From Anaerolineae bacterium (GTDB lineage: Bacteria; Chloroflexota; Anaerolineae; Aggregatilineales; Phototrophicaceae): 64,000 nt of DNA. The stretch spans positions 1 through 64,000 of the forward strand of contig JAIOHM010000022.1 in the NCBI GenBank assembly GCA_019912965.1, in the 5' to 3' direction. The first letter of the stretch is position 1; each line of letters opens with the position of its first letter. Below are positions 1-8,924 of this stretch, piece after piece. The notes under the pieces are model-generated. The model did not search any database, was not told where the DNA came from, and was given only the letters and a program-made list of their open reading frames with translations. The translations under genes were made by a program, and so were the position numbers.

Positions 1-2
1 CC

Positions 3-701
3 ACCCTCCCTAATCTTGGTGGGCAAACTATAACGGTAGCAGTTGAAAACGCTTACCAACCGTTTAACTACATCAACGAACAAACCGGAGAAGCAGAAGG
101 TTGGGATTATGATACATTGGCTGAAATTTGTGTTCGCTTGAATTGCACACCCGAGTTCATCGAAACCTCTTGGGACGGCATGATTATTGCCGTATCGAAT
201 GGTGAGTATGATCTTGCGGCGGATGGTATTACCATTACTGAGGAACGCAGAGAGCAGGTCGATTTCTCCTTTGGTTATATCCGGGTTGACCAAGTACTAC
301 TTGTTCGGACGGATGAAACTCGCTTTACAACCGTTGATGAGTTGGTTGCTGATACGAATCTGCGTGTAGGCTCGCAACCTGGTACCACTAATTATGAGGT
401 TGCTGCGTCTTTGATTGGTGAAGATCGAATTCAGGCGTATGAAACCTTCCCGGTTGCGGTACAGGCACTCATTTCAGGTGATGTTGACGCCGTTATCATG
501 GACAATGTTGCGGGTCAGGGCTATGTTGGTGTCAACTCTGATCAGGTGCGTATCATTGAAACCAGTTTGAAATCAGATATGTTGGGCTTTATCTTCCCGA
601 AAGATTCCGGGTTGGTGAAAGCATTCAATGCCGCTCTCGTAAGTATGATGAACGATGGCACCTTGGATGCCATCAATGCCAAATGGTTCCCTTCTGGGTA
701 G
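3..701 (+). CDS. Amino-acid ABC transporter substrate-binding protein (5' end cut off)
   Basis: Family 3 solute-binding protein that would bind a polar amino acid outside the membrane and hand it to the adjacent permease. The frame is open from the window edge, so the signal peptide and the true start lie upstream; an in-frame TTG at 117 is internal. Visible family features are the opening strand [14 protein letters not shown], the [10 protein letters not shown] helix, the segment [21 protein letters not shown] and a C-terminal helix ending in NAKWFPSG. The permease follows after 82 bases containing a perfect hairpin. The ligand cannot be named from sequence. The ATPase of this importer is not in the window. 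Confidence 0.9.
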   Translation, partial: TLPNLGGQTITVAVENAYQPFNYINEQTGEAEGWDYDTLAEICVRLNCTPEFIETSWDGMIIAVSNGEYDLAADGITITEERREQVDFSFGYIRVDQVLLVRTDETRFTTVDELVADTNLRVGSQPGTTNYEVAASLIGEDRIQAYETFPVAVQALISGDVDAVIMDNVAGQGYVGVNSDQVRIIETSLKSDMLGFIFPKDSGLVKAFNAALVSMMNDGTLDAINAKWFPSG

Positions 702-731
702 TCATAGGAATAGCCTGAAATTGTGTTTGTT

Positions 732-759
732 CAGGGGCGCACGATCACATGCGCCCCTG
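732..759 (+). terminator. Intercistronic hairpin between binding protein and permease
   Basis: Perfect 10-bp inverted repeat, CAGGGGCGCA and TGCGCCCCTG, with an 8-base loop. No run of T follows (next bases TTAGTTTG). It is therefore more likely a leaky terminator or an mRNA 3'-end stabiliser that gives the binding protein higher expression than the permease, as seen in other ABC importer operons. Confidence 0.6.
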
Positions 760-783
760 TTAGTTTGAGAGGTCAATAAACCT

Positions 784-1674
784 ATGGTTGCTTCGTCGGA
801 CTTGAACCCTGATCAACCTGATGTCTACAGTGATGCACGGGCAAGAGCAGTTCCGTGGCATTTTCTATTTACAGCCCCTTGGTGGCTGTTTGTGCTTATT
901 TTTGTCGGTATTCTTATTTTCATTCTGATTAGTTCAAATGAGATTTACTCAAATATTTTTGACCAGCTTAAAGAGGGAATTGGCACGACTCTTGGGGTTA
1001 GTTTTATTGCTTATCTAATGGCCGTGGTAATTGGGCTTGTTGTGGGTCTAATTCGTTCTGCTCCACCTACTCCGCCAAAATCTGGAGCGAACGCTGTTGG
1101 ATTTTTGTTAGCGATAGGACGCGCGCTAATTTATAACATTGCCACAATATATGTTTCGGTGTTGCGCGGACTTCCTATTCTTGTTGTATTGCTCATTGTA
1201 GCGTTCGTGTTGGTGCCTGCTCTCCGCGATTTTTTGAACGTGTCTTTCGGAATTGATCTTCAACTTCGAGGAAGTTCACAGGAAGCAGCAATTATTGCTT
1301 TAGCATTCACCTATGGGGCGTTTCTGTCAGAAACCTTTCGGGCTGGTATTCAATCCATTGGGCGGGGGCAAATTGAAGCCGCTCGTTCGCTGGGTATGAA
1401 TTACTATCAGACAGTGCTTTATGTTGTCCTGCCACAGGCTATCCGTCGAATTTTACCGCCACTTGGGAATGATATGGTGGCAATGATAAAAGATTCATCT
1501 TTGGTTGCCATTCTTGGCGTTCGTGACATTACCCAGATTGCTAAAACATCCTCAGGTCGATCATTTCGGTATTTGGAAACATATCTAGTCGTATCGATTA
1601 TCTACCTGACCATGACAGTTATAGGCTCATTGATTGTACGCTTTATTGAGCGACGAACGAAACTTGATCATTAA
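784..1674 (+). CDS. Amino-acid ABC transporter permease (HisM/GlnP type)
   Basis: Inner-membrane permease of a polar amino acid importer, 296 aa. About five to six hydrophobic segments are visible, starting near residues 32-50. The cytoplasmic EAA loop that docks on the ATPase is clear near residues 198-230 (EAARSLGMNYYQTVLYVVLPQA). A GAGAGG ribosome site lies before the ATG. The N-terminal 30 residues are a hydrophilic leader. It pairs with the preceding binding protein. No ATP-binding gene follows; the next gene is convergent, so the ATPase must be upstream of the window or elsewhere. Confidence 0.93.
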   Translation: MVASSDLNPDQPDVYSDARARAVPWHFLFTAPWWLFVLIFVGILIFILISSNEIYSNIFDQLKEGIGTTLGVSFIAYLMAVVIGLVVGLIRSAPPTPPKSGANAVGFLLAIGRALIYNIATIYVSVLRGLPILVVLLIVAFVLVPALRDFLNVSFGIDLQLRGSSQEAAIIALAFTYGAFLSETFRAGIQSIGRGQIEAARSLGMNYYQTVLYVVLPQAIRRILPPLGNDMVAMIKDSSLVAILGVRDITQIAKTSSGRSFRYLETYLVVSIIYLTMTVIGSLIVRFIERRTKLDH

Positions 1675-1706
1675 ATATCGAGAGCCTCTGATTGAGTTCT
1701 TGATAG

Positions 1707-2729
1707 CTAGGACGTTCCCGCCTCGCCGATCTGTAGCCAATAAATATCTGGGCTGAAGATACTGTGAATATACAAACGCATATCTGGTGAAATGGTCAGT
1801 CCGGCTAATGGTGCTGCCATCTCGCTGTAAAGCACTATCTCAACATCTTCATTGGAGCACCCACCTTGTTCTCGGCAAACATCAGGATTTATGCGACCAA
1901 CAACACCACGTGTGCCAAGAGCATAAGCGAAGTAAAGATTATTGTCAGCCGCCAAAGTGATATTTGTTACATTTTGTAGACCGCTAACAAGAATGCGCTC
2001 TCCTGTCAACTCCTCTGCATCAAGCGACCCTTCCAGCCCTGTGATTGTACTTAAGCTGAACCACTCGATGGCACGACGAGCACTGCCTGTATTGGCAACA
2101 TACACATAGCCATCTTGGGTAGCAACACCTGTTGGGGATTTCAGGTTATTGACCAGTTCTGTTATCTGGCCATCCTCAGTTACAGATATAAGGGTATTAG
2201 ACTGCAAGTTAGTGATAAGAAAAGTATTGCTATCAAGTGGGGTTATCCCCCAAGGACCATTCAGATCGGTAGCGATATTTTTTGTGACTCCCTGAGAGAT
2301 ATTTGTCAATGTATTTGACTGGAAATCAGGTATCCATAGACTGATCTGATTATCATTACTGGTTGCATAGATTGTGTGTGCATTTTTCACGCCATATATG
2401 TATTGGGATGTGTTCCCAGTCTGTATATCAATATCATAAACTGTCCAATCACCTGTGCAGGAAGTGTAGAGATGATCGTTATACCAGTACAGCCCATTTG
2501 GTCTTTGAATGTTGCCAGTAAGAACCGCTAAATCTGCTTGAGTGTAGGGGGTAGTTATTTGTGTGTCAGGAACTGAAATGGGTTCGCCGGTAACCTCCAC
2601 CACACTTGTCGGCGTAAGTGCAGGCGTTTTGGAAGGCGCAGGTGTGGGTGTTTGAGCCAGAATATAGGTTGTACCTGTCAAGACTAGCAACATTGAAATT
2701 GTGAATTTTCCGATTTTATTGATTTGCAT
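1707..2729 (-). CDS. Secreted NHL/SMP-30-like beta-propeller protein
   Basis: 340 aa with an N-terminal signal peptide (about residues 8-25, ending near ILAQ), a short Pro/Thr linker (TPTPAPSKTPALTPT) and a domain of repeated beta-sheet segments such as RPNGLYWYNDHLYT, GPWGITPLDSNTFLIT, SPTGVATQDGYVYVANTG and PLAGLTISPDMRLYIHS. These fit a six-bladed propeller of the NHL/gluconolactonase type. A substrate or partner cannot be inferred. It is convergent with the permease and lies just downstream of the sensor kinase on the same strand, with a 32-base gap, so it may be co-transcribed with the two-component pair. Confidence 0.7.
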   Translation of the reverse strand: MQINKIGKFTISMLLVLTGTTYILAQTPTPAPSKTPALTPTSVVEVTGEPISVPDTQITTPYTQADLAVLTGNIQRPNGLYWYNDHLYTSCTGDWTVYDIDIQTGNTSQYIYGVKNAHTIYATSNDNQISLWIPDFQSNTLTNISQGVTKNIATDLNGPWGITPLDSNTFLITNLQSNTLISVTEDGQITELVNNLKSPTGVATQDGYVYVANTGSARRAIEWFSLSTITGLEGSLDAEELTGERILVSGLQNVTNITLAADNNLYFAYALGTRGVVGRINPDVCREQGGCSNEDVEIVLYSEMAAPLAGLTISPDMRLYIHSIFSPDIYWLQIGEAGTS

Positions 2730-2761
2730 GTGATGTTCTCTAATGACTGTATAGATTGCAA

Positions 2762-4990
2762 TTATGCTGATCGTATGGGGAGCCGGATAAAGAAACGAGT
2801 TCCCTGATTAAGTTGACTGTTTAGCCAGATTTCGCCATGATGATTTTCAACGATTGTTTTTACCAAGCTAAGCCCTAATCCTGTCCCACTTATGTGTTCT
2901 GCCCCCTCTTGTCCTTTACCTGCTCCACGCCAGAAACGGTCAAAAACATGAGGTTGCAATTCTATGGGAATGCCAATACCTGTATCCCGAACCTCAAAAA
3001 TGACCCCATTGCTTTTCTGGTCAAAAGCGACTTCGATAGCAACTTCGCCGCCACTAGGAGTAAATTTAATGGCATTTTCAATCAGGTTGATAAGCGCTCT
3101 CTCAAACTGTTCAGGGTCTACCCAAATAGTGGGAATATTCTGATTAAGATGTGTCACCAGTGTGATTCGCTGATCATCTGCCAGATGCCGAATTTCTTCA
3201 ACAACATTCCTGACCAGTTGTTCGGGAATGCAAGGGCTCATTGAGATTGTGCCTGTTTTGATCCGTTCCAAGTCAAGGATTCCGCCAATGATTCGATTCA
3301 TTCTAGCTAACTGTTTACCAATTGCTGATAAAGATAACTGTACCTCAGGAGTATCATTGTTAGATAAGTCTTCGGTTAAAAGATCGAGATTAGCCATTGC
3401 AGCCTGCAAAGGATTTTTAAGATCATGGCTGGTCATTCTGACCATTTCACTTTTTAAGCGGTCAAGTTCTTTTAGTTGAGTTACATCATTCAAAACAGCA
3501 ACCCACCCAACTGCTTTTGGACGACCAATCTGCGCCAAGTGACATAAATACACACGTCCCTTTGCGGCAATCTCATAAATATGGGCACGGTTGTGGCGTA
3601 AATCACGTAACATTTCGTGATAATCATAAGGTAGAGTGTTTGATGGAACGATCTCTGTAATGATTTGATCGTTTGGAAGATTGCCGTCGGGTAACAAAGA
3701 TCGAGCCGCCGGATTAACGAAGATAATCTGCAGTTGGCGATTTACCGCAATAACAGGATTCTCCGTACTGATTAGTACAGTCTCCAGTTGACTGCGGGCA
3801 GCTTCAACCTGGCTAGTCAACTTTCGTTGCTCTTCAAATGAATGACTGTGAGCAATAGCGACTGCCGCTTGTGCTGCCAAAAGTTCCAGCAGTTGCACAT
3901 CATCACGCAAAAAAAGTTCACCCTGTCGGCCAGCAATGACGAGCAATACTCCTATCGTTTCCGTTCGATATATCAATGGAACTGAAATCACCGATCCAAA
4001 AACGTCTTTCGCCAATGGCAAATCAGTCTTTCCGCGCCAATCTCGGTTATAATTTTCCAGATAAATGGATTGTTGTGTTTTGGCGGCAACGCCAACAACT
4101 CCCTCACCTATCAAAACGTGGGCATGAATATAACTGTCCGGCAAGTTATGAACAGTAACTAGTTCTAATTCATCATTTACTGTCAAGAATATGCCGGCAG
4201 CATCAGCATTTAACCAACCAGTGGCCTGCGTAGCAATTTGGTTAAGTACCGTATCAATGCTAATGTGGCTGGTTATAGCGAGGCTCACCTTATGGACAGC
4301 TTCTACTTGCCTAACCCGATCCGCAAGCGGCGTAATAATTTCTTGACGCAAGATGGAAAAACTAATCATCAGGGTTGCTATGGAACATAAATTGATCGAT
4401 AGCGAAACAATCTGCAATTCTGGATTTAGGAAACCAAATGTTTGCCCTAGGATAAATAGATTAAGCCCAACTAACAAACCATAAGATCGAACTTTACGAC
4501 GGTATCGCCAGATTAAATAAAGTGCTGCCCCATCAAACATCAAGTAGAAAATTGTCGAGAATAATTGAAAGCGATAACGAAAAAAACCATCACCGAGCGC
4601 AACATAACCGATTGGTGCGTTAGCAACCACGAGAAATACTTGATAGGCTAGAACAATCAATAAAGCCAAAAAGGCTAGAATCCGGAAACGCTTTGTATGT
4701 ACCCCAACCAGAATTGCAGAGAGAGCATAAATAGCAATACTGGAACCTGTAAAGCCAAGCTCCATGATGCTGACGGCTATAGTAATAAATGTTGAACGTG
4801 GATCAACTAGCGAAAAGCCAAGGGCAAGCAGTGAACCCATATTCCATAAAATGACAAGTAGCAAAAAAACAGCAAAAAACTGATTGAGTTCTTTGTAAAT
4901 ATCTTGCCAAAGAACGATGATTAAGAAACCTAACGCCAGCGCAAGCGTAAGAGCATTGGAAAGTAATGTAATAGTGCTAACTACCGACAT
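2762..4990 (-). CDS. Membrane sensor histidine kinase (7TM-GAF-PAS-HisKA-HATPase)
   Basis: 742 aa. The N-terminal 220 residues contain about seven hydrophobic helices. They are followed by a GAF domain (about 230-380, ADAAGIFLTV to AAQAAVAIAHS), a PAS-like domain (about 400-490, NPVIAVNRQLQIIFVNPAA), and a kinase core. The H-box is SHDLKNPLQ with the phosphoacceptor at His522. The N-box is LINLIENAIKFTPSGG, and the G boxes are RDTGIGIP and GTGLGLSLVK. The core is complete, so activity is expected. It lies 3 bases downstream of the response regulator at 4994-5704 and must share its mRNA. The signal sensed is unknown; GAF plus membrane domain suggests more than one input. Confidence 0.92.
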   Translation of the reverse strand: MSVVSTITLLSNALTLALALGFLIIVLWQDIYKELNQFFAVFLLLVILWNMGSLLALGFSLVDPRSTFITIAVSIMELGFTGSSIAIYALSAILVGVHTKRFRILAFLALLIVLAYQVFLVVANAPIGYVALGDGFFRYRFQLFSTIFYLMFDGAALYLIWRYRRKVRSYGLLVGLNLFILGQTFGFLNPELQIVSLSINLCSIATLMISFSILRQEIITPLADRVRQVEAVHKVSLAITSHISIDTVLNQIATQATGWLNADAAGIFLTVNDELELVTVHNLPDSYIHAHVLIGEGVVGVAAKTQQSIYLENYNRDWRGKTDLPLAKDVFGSVISVPLIYRTETIGVLLVIAGRQGELFLRDDVQLLELLAAQAAVAIAHSHSFEEQRKLTSQVEAARSQLETVLISTENPVIAVNRQLQIIFVNPAARSLLPDGNLPNDQIITEIVPSNTLPYDYHEMLRDLRHNRAHIYEIAAKGRVYLCHLAQIGRPKAVGWVAVLNDVTQLKELDRLKSEMVRMTSHDLKNPLQAAMANLDLLTEDLSNNDTPEVQLSLSAIGKQLARMNRIIGGILDLERIKTGTISMSPCIPEQLVRNVVEEIRHLADDQRITLVTHLNQNIPTIWVDPEQFERALINLIENAIKFTPSGGEVAIEVAFDQKSNGVIFEVRDTGIGIPIELQPHVFDRFWRGAGKGQEGAEHISGTGLGLSLVKTIVENHHGEIWLNSQLNQGTRFFIRLPIRSA

Positions 4991-4993
4991 ATC

Positions 4994-5704
4994 CTATTGG
5001 GACTTAGGAGCACTTGGGAGTTGCTTCTCAAAGCGGTAACCAATCCGGTGTTCTGTCAAAACATAAACCGGATTAGCAGGATCGGGTTCTACTTTGCGGC
5101 GAAGCTGGCTGATGTAGACGCGAGGATAATACACATCATCAATATACTCCCTGCCCCAAACCTGTTCGAGCAAATCCCGCTGGGTAACAACCCTTCCAGC
5201 ATTTTCCAGCAAAATCGCTAATAGCTTGAATTCGGTAGGGGTGAGATGGATTTTTCGTCCGGCAACATGAACATGACGGCGATGGAGATCAATGCTAAGG
5301 TAACCATCGTTATAACCCTGATCCGCTTCAGTCGAAACGATTTGTGAACGACGCAGCAGCGCATTGACCCGTGCTACAAACTCATTCAACCGAATAGGCT
5401 TGATGAGATATTCATCAGCACCTGCATTTAAGCCCTCGATAATATTATCTTCGGTTACAGCCTGTGCTGAAAGCATCATAATGGGAGTCTCTGCTATTTC
5501 GCGCACACGCTGGCAAACAGTTAGACCGTCCATTCCGCCTGGCATCACAATATCCAGAATAACAAGATCAGGACGTTCAGCATGGAAAGCACGCAAACCC
5601 TCTAGCCCATCACTGCACAAGATAACCTCAAAACCTTCGCGGCGAAGTTTGCGTCCTAACGCATCACGGATAGCTTGCTCATCATCAACAATAAGCACCT
5701 TCAT
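4994..5704 (-). CDS. OmpR/PhoB-family response regulator
   Basis: 236 aa. The receiver domain (1-120) has acidic residues Asp7-Asp8, phosphoacceptor Asp51 (VILDIVMPGG) and Lys102 (YLIKP). The winged-helix DNA-binding domain (about 140-228) has HLTPTEFKLLAILLENAG and the C-terminal RIGYRFE hairpin. It is the first gene of a two-gene unit with the sensor kinase. Its start faces the PKD-repeat lipoprotein gene across a 190-bp divergent spacer, so that lipoprotein is a candidate target. Confidence 0.95.
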   Translation of the reverse strand: MKVLIVDDEQAIRDALGRKLRREGFEVILCSDGLEGLRAFHAERPDLVILDIVMPGGMDGLTVCQRVREIAETPIMMLSAQAVTEDNIIEGLNAGADEYLIKPIRLNEFVARVNALLRRSQIVSTEADQGYNDGYLSIDLHRRHVHVAGRKIHLTPTEFKLLAILLENAGRVVTQRDLLEQVWGREYIDDVYYPRVYISQLRRKVEPDPANPVYVLTEHRIGYRFEKQLPSAPKSQ

Positions 5705-5847
5705 GGGATTCCTCGCTGCCGGACTAGACGAAGTTATTGAGACTCATACGATTCGGGATTAGATAAATGTAGTGTAGCACTGCTTCCAGTTGGTCACAAG
5801 TAAGCTGGGAATAGACGCCTATACGTCAGGTTCGTTTAGGATAGACC

Positions 5848-5856
5848 TGATATAAT
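5848..5856 (+). promoter_or_regulatory. Extended -10 promoter for the PKD/TolB lipoprotein gene
   Basis: TGATATAAT gives a perfect -10 hexamer (TATAAT, 5851-5856) preceded by the TGn extension. No good -35 hexamer is present at 16-18 bp, which fits an extended -10 promoter. The start codon lies 39 bp downstream of the hexamer, after a GAGAGGGA ribosome site. Confidence 0.6.
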
Positions 5857-5894
5857 CACTCTTAAATAACCGTAATTCATAGAGAGGGACATTC

Positions 5895-8819
5895 ATGGCC
5901 CCCACAGGCAAATTCAGAGTTTTATACCTAGTCGTGTTTTTGATGCTGCTGCTGGCTAGTGCTTGCAATTTGACCAGCGCACCCGAACAGCAACAATCAT
6001 TAACTCAAGCACCAACTAACACATCGCCACCAACTCGCACTCCTTTGGTTACAGGGGGTGTTCCTACAACATTGCCCCTGACGCCGCTCGCAACCAGTCC
6101 ATCAATCCAATTTCCCCCAACCGCTGTGTCAGTATTACCTACTTTCGCAGGTTTCCCAACAAGCACCTCACTGCCAATCAGTATTGTTATCCTCTCGCCT
6201 ATTCCCGGTAATGTAGTAGCAGGCAATGTACAAATTCTTGGGGCAGCGATTCACCCCCAAATGTTACAATACCAACTGGAATATGGACCTGATCCAAATC
6301 CCGGTAATCTGTGGTACCCTGCAACGGGTATTGTTCAATCACCTGTTCTCAACGGTTTACTCGGCATTTGGAATACAACCGCAATTCAGGACAGTGTTTA
6401 TCAGTTGCGTCTGCGCGTAATCTTGCGGGATGGGACAAGCCTCGCGACGGTTGTAAACAACATTCGTGTGCGAAACCAATCCCCTACCCCAATCCCTTCG
6501 GCTACACCAAGTACACCCCGTCCGATTGCAGCTTTTACCCTTGATCGCTCATCAGGTCAGACCCCATTGGTCGTTCGCTTCACGAATCAATCCAGTGGTT
6601 CAATCACTACCTATAATTGGTCGTTCGGGGATGGGGGAGGAAGCACAGAAGCCAGCCCGGTCTATACATTCCGAACAACTGGTATTTATAATGTCACCCT
6701 CACTGTAAGCGGGCCCGGTGGTTCATCTAATGTTTCGCGTCAGATCAATGTACTGGGTGCATCTGCCCCAGTTGCGGCTTTCACCCAGGATTTAACCAAC
6801 GGCCCATCGCCTTTAAATGTTCGGTTCACTAATCAGTCAACCGGACAAATTACTGCATATAGTTGGACTTTTGGGGACGGACAGACCAGCACGGAGCAAA
6901 ATCCAACACATCAATTCACCGCAGTCGGAACTTACAACGTAATTCTTAGTGTGACAGGCCCAGGAGGTACATCATTTGTTACCCGCAAGATAACGGTTCA
7001 GGATCCGGTTATTCCTGCGCCTGACGCAGTTTTTTCAGCCGACAAAACCAGTGGAAACACTCCACTGACCATTCAGTTCACCAATCAATCTACAGGTCAA
7101 ATCACCAGCTACAATTGGGATTTTGGCGATGGTCAAACCAGTGTTGATACTAGTCCCAGCCACATTTATACGGTCGCAGGAACCTATCGTGTGTTGCTAA
7201 CTGTTATTGGCCCTGGCGGTCAGGACATAGCAGAAATTAGCATCGCGGCTAATGCGCCACCGAATGCACCAGCAGCAGCCTTCAATGCCACGCCTATTTC
7301 TGGCGACGCACCTTTAAATGTGAGTTTCACCAATCAATCTACAGGTAACATTACAGGCTATAGTTGGGACTTCGGCGATGGTCAAACGAGTACCGAACAA
7401 AGCCCATCTCATAGTTACACAACACCGGGCACTTACACAGTTAAACTGATTGTTACTGGCCCAGGGGGATCGAATGAGGCGCAAACCACCATTACGGCCA
7501 CCCAGCCAATTGCCGCACCTGTAGCCAGTTTTACAGTCGTACCAACCAGCGGAACTGCACCTTTAAACGTGCAGTTTACTAATCAATCTACGGGCGAAAG
7601 TCTGTCATATGTTTGGAATTTCGGGGACAGTACTCCAAATAGCACAGAAATTAATCCGTTGCATAGCTTCGTCACTCCGGGGAGCTACACGGTGACGCTG
7701 ACAGTGAGCAACAGTGCGGGTTCAACCAATGCCAGCACCGTCATCACAGTGAATGCGGCTCCGGTTGCACCAGTAGCAGCCTTCACCGCCAATCCCACAA
7801 CAGGAGACGCGCCGTTGTCGGTGGTGTTTGACTCGTCAACCTCGACCGGGAGCATTGACAGTTATGCTTGGGACTTCGGTGATGGTGGCACCAGCGCCGA
7901 ATCGAACCCGACCTACAGCTTCGTCACTCCGGGGAACTACACGGTGATGCTGACGGTGAGCAACAGTGCGGGTTCAACCAATGCCAGCACTGTTATCACA
8001 GTGAATGCGGTTACACCGCCCCCACCACCAATCAATAACCCAATTCTGTTTGTCTCTAACCGTGATGGGAACAACGAACTCTATATATTGGGGACAGATG
8101 AGACACTAACTAACCTGACCAACAATGCGGCTAATGACTTTAGTCCAACATGGTCACCGGATGGTAGCCAAATCGTATTCGTCTCGGATCGCGATGGCAA
8201 CAATGAGCTTTATATCATGAATGATGATGGCGGTGATGTACGCCGATTAACCGATAATCCAGCAGATGACCTGAGTCCAATGTGGTCACTGACGGGCAAT
8301 CAGATTGCGTTCGTAACCAATCGCGATGGCAACAATGAAATCTACGCAATGGATACAGAGGGCAATAACCTTATCAATATCACTAACAATCCTGCCAGCG
8401 ACACGAATCCCGCGCCAGCACCCAATGGTAATTTGTTGGCCTTTGTATCAGATCGGGATGGAAACGCTGAAATCTACATACAGGCCGCCGACGGAACTGT
8501 AACGAACATTACCAACACGCCAGATAATGATTTCAGTCCCGTATGGTCGCCGGATAGTAATCAGATTGCATTCGTAACCAATCGCGATGGCAACAACGAA
8601 CTCTACATTATGAATGCCGATGGAAACAATCCTGCTCGGATTACGAATGATCCCGGTGATGACCGATCACCCGCTTGGTCTTCAGATAATTCACAGCTTG
8701 CATTCACAACCAATCGCGACGGCAATGATGAAATCTATGTCATTGAAATAAATGGCGCAAATCCTGCTAATGTCACCAATAATGGAGCAAATGACATTTC
8801 TGCGATTTGGCGACCATAA
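5895..8819 (+). CDS. Surface lipoprotein with six PKD domains and a TolB-like propeller
   Basis: 974 aa. The signal peptide ends in a lipobox (LASAC), so it should be a lipid-anchored extracellular protein. A Thr/Pro linker leads to a bacterial Ig-like segment (about 95-195, ISIVILSPIPGNVVAGNVQILGA). Then come six PKD domains (about 215-715), each with an N-terminal AAFT-type strand, a W-x-FGDG motif and a G-x-Y-x-V-x-L strand. The C-terminus (about 720-974) is six PD40/WD40-like blades built on SNRDGNNELYI repeats, as in TolB. It likely acts as an adhesion or binding scaffold; no catalytic motif is seen. Fourth and sixth PKD copies are close to PKD consensus (YSWDFGDG, YAWDFGDG). Confidence 0.85.
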   Translation: MAPTGKFRVLYLVVFLMLLLASACNLTSAPEQQQSLTQAPTNTSPPTRTPLVTGGVPTTLPLTPLATSPSIQFPPTAVSVLPTFAGFPTSTSLPISIVILSPIPGNVVAGNVQILGAAIHPQMLQYQLEYGPDPNPGNLWYPATGIVQSPVLNGLLGIWNTTAIQDSVYQLRLRVILRDGTSLATVVNNIRVRNQSPTPIPSATPSTPRPIAAFTLDRSSGQTPLVVRFTNQSSGSITTYNWSFGDGGGSTEASPVYTFRTTGIYNVTLTVSGPGGSSNVSRQINVLGASAPVAAFTQDLTNGPSPLNVRFTNQSTGQITAYSWTFGDGQTSTEQNPTHQFTAVGTYNVILSVTGPGGTSFVTRKITVQDPVIPAPDAVFSADKTSGNTPLTIQFTNQSTGQITSYNWDFGDGQTSVDTSPSHIYTVAGTYRVLLTVIGPGGQDIAEISIAANAPPNAPAAAFNATPISGDAPLNVSFTNQSTGNITGYSWDFGDGQTSTEQSPSHSYTTPGTYTVKLIVTGPGGSNEAQTTITATQPIAAPVASFTVVPTSGTAPLNVQFTNQSTGESLSYVWNFGDSTPNSTEINPLHSFVTPGSYTVTLTVSNSAGSTNASTVITVNAAPVAPVAAFTANPTTGDAPLSVVFDSSTSTGSIDSYAWDFGDGGTSAESNPTYSFVTPGNYTVMLTVSNSAGSTNASTVITVNAVTPPPPPINNPILFVSNRDGNNELYILGTDETLTNLTNNAANDFSPTWSPDGSQIVFVSDRDGNNELYIMNDDGGDVRRLTDNPADDLSPMWSLTGNQIAFVTNRDGNNEIYAMDTEGNNLINITNNPASDTNPAPAPNGNLLAFVSDRDGNAEIYIQAADGTVTNITNTPDNDFSPVWSPDSNQIAFVTNRDGNNELYIMNADGNNPARITNDPGDDRSPAWSSDNSQLAFTTNRDGNDEIYVIEINGANPANVTNNGANDISAIWRP
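7665..8010 (+). repeat. Near-identical 94-bp direct repeat in the last two PKD modules
   Basis: 7665-7758 and 7917-8010 are each 94 bp and differ at only 5 positions by direct comparison, far less than other PKD copies differ from each other. Both encode the SFVTPG to TVITVNA strand region. This suggests a recent duplication or gene conversion within the coding sequence. Confidence 0.85.
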
Positions 8820-8843
8820 CAGCAATACACTGAGATGGTTTTT

Positions 8844-8880
8844 CCAGGTCTCACTAAGCAGTGAGACCTGGACATTTTTA
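8844..8880 (+). terminator. Rho-independent terminator after the PKD lipoprotein
   Basis: Perfect 12-bp stem CCAGGTCTCACT / AGTGAGACCTGG with a 4-base AAGC loop, followed by ACATTTTTA. It starts 25 bp after the stop codon and separates the PKD gene from the next lipoprotein gene. Confidence 0.9.
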
Positions 8881-8924
8881 AGCTAATTGCTTACAGATAT
8901 TGTAGTGTGATAGGATTACACATC

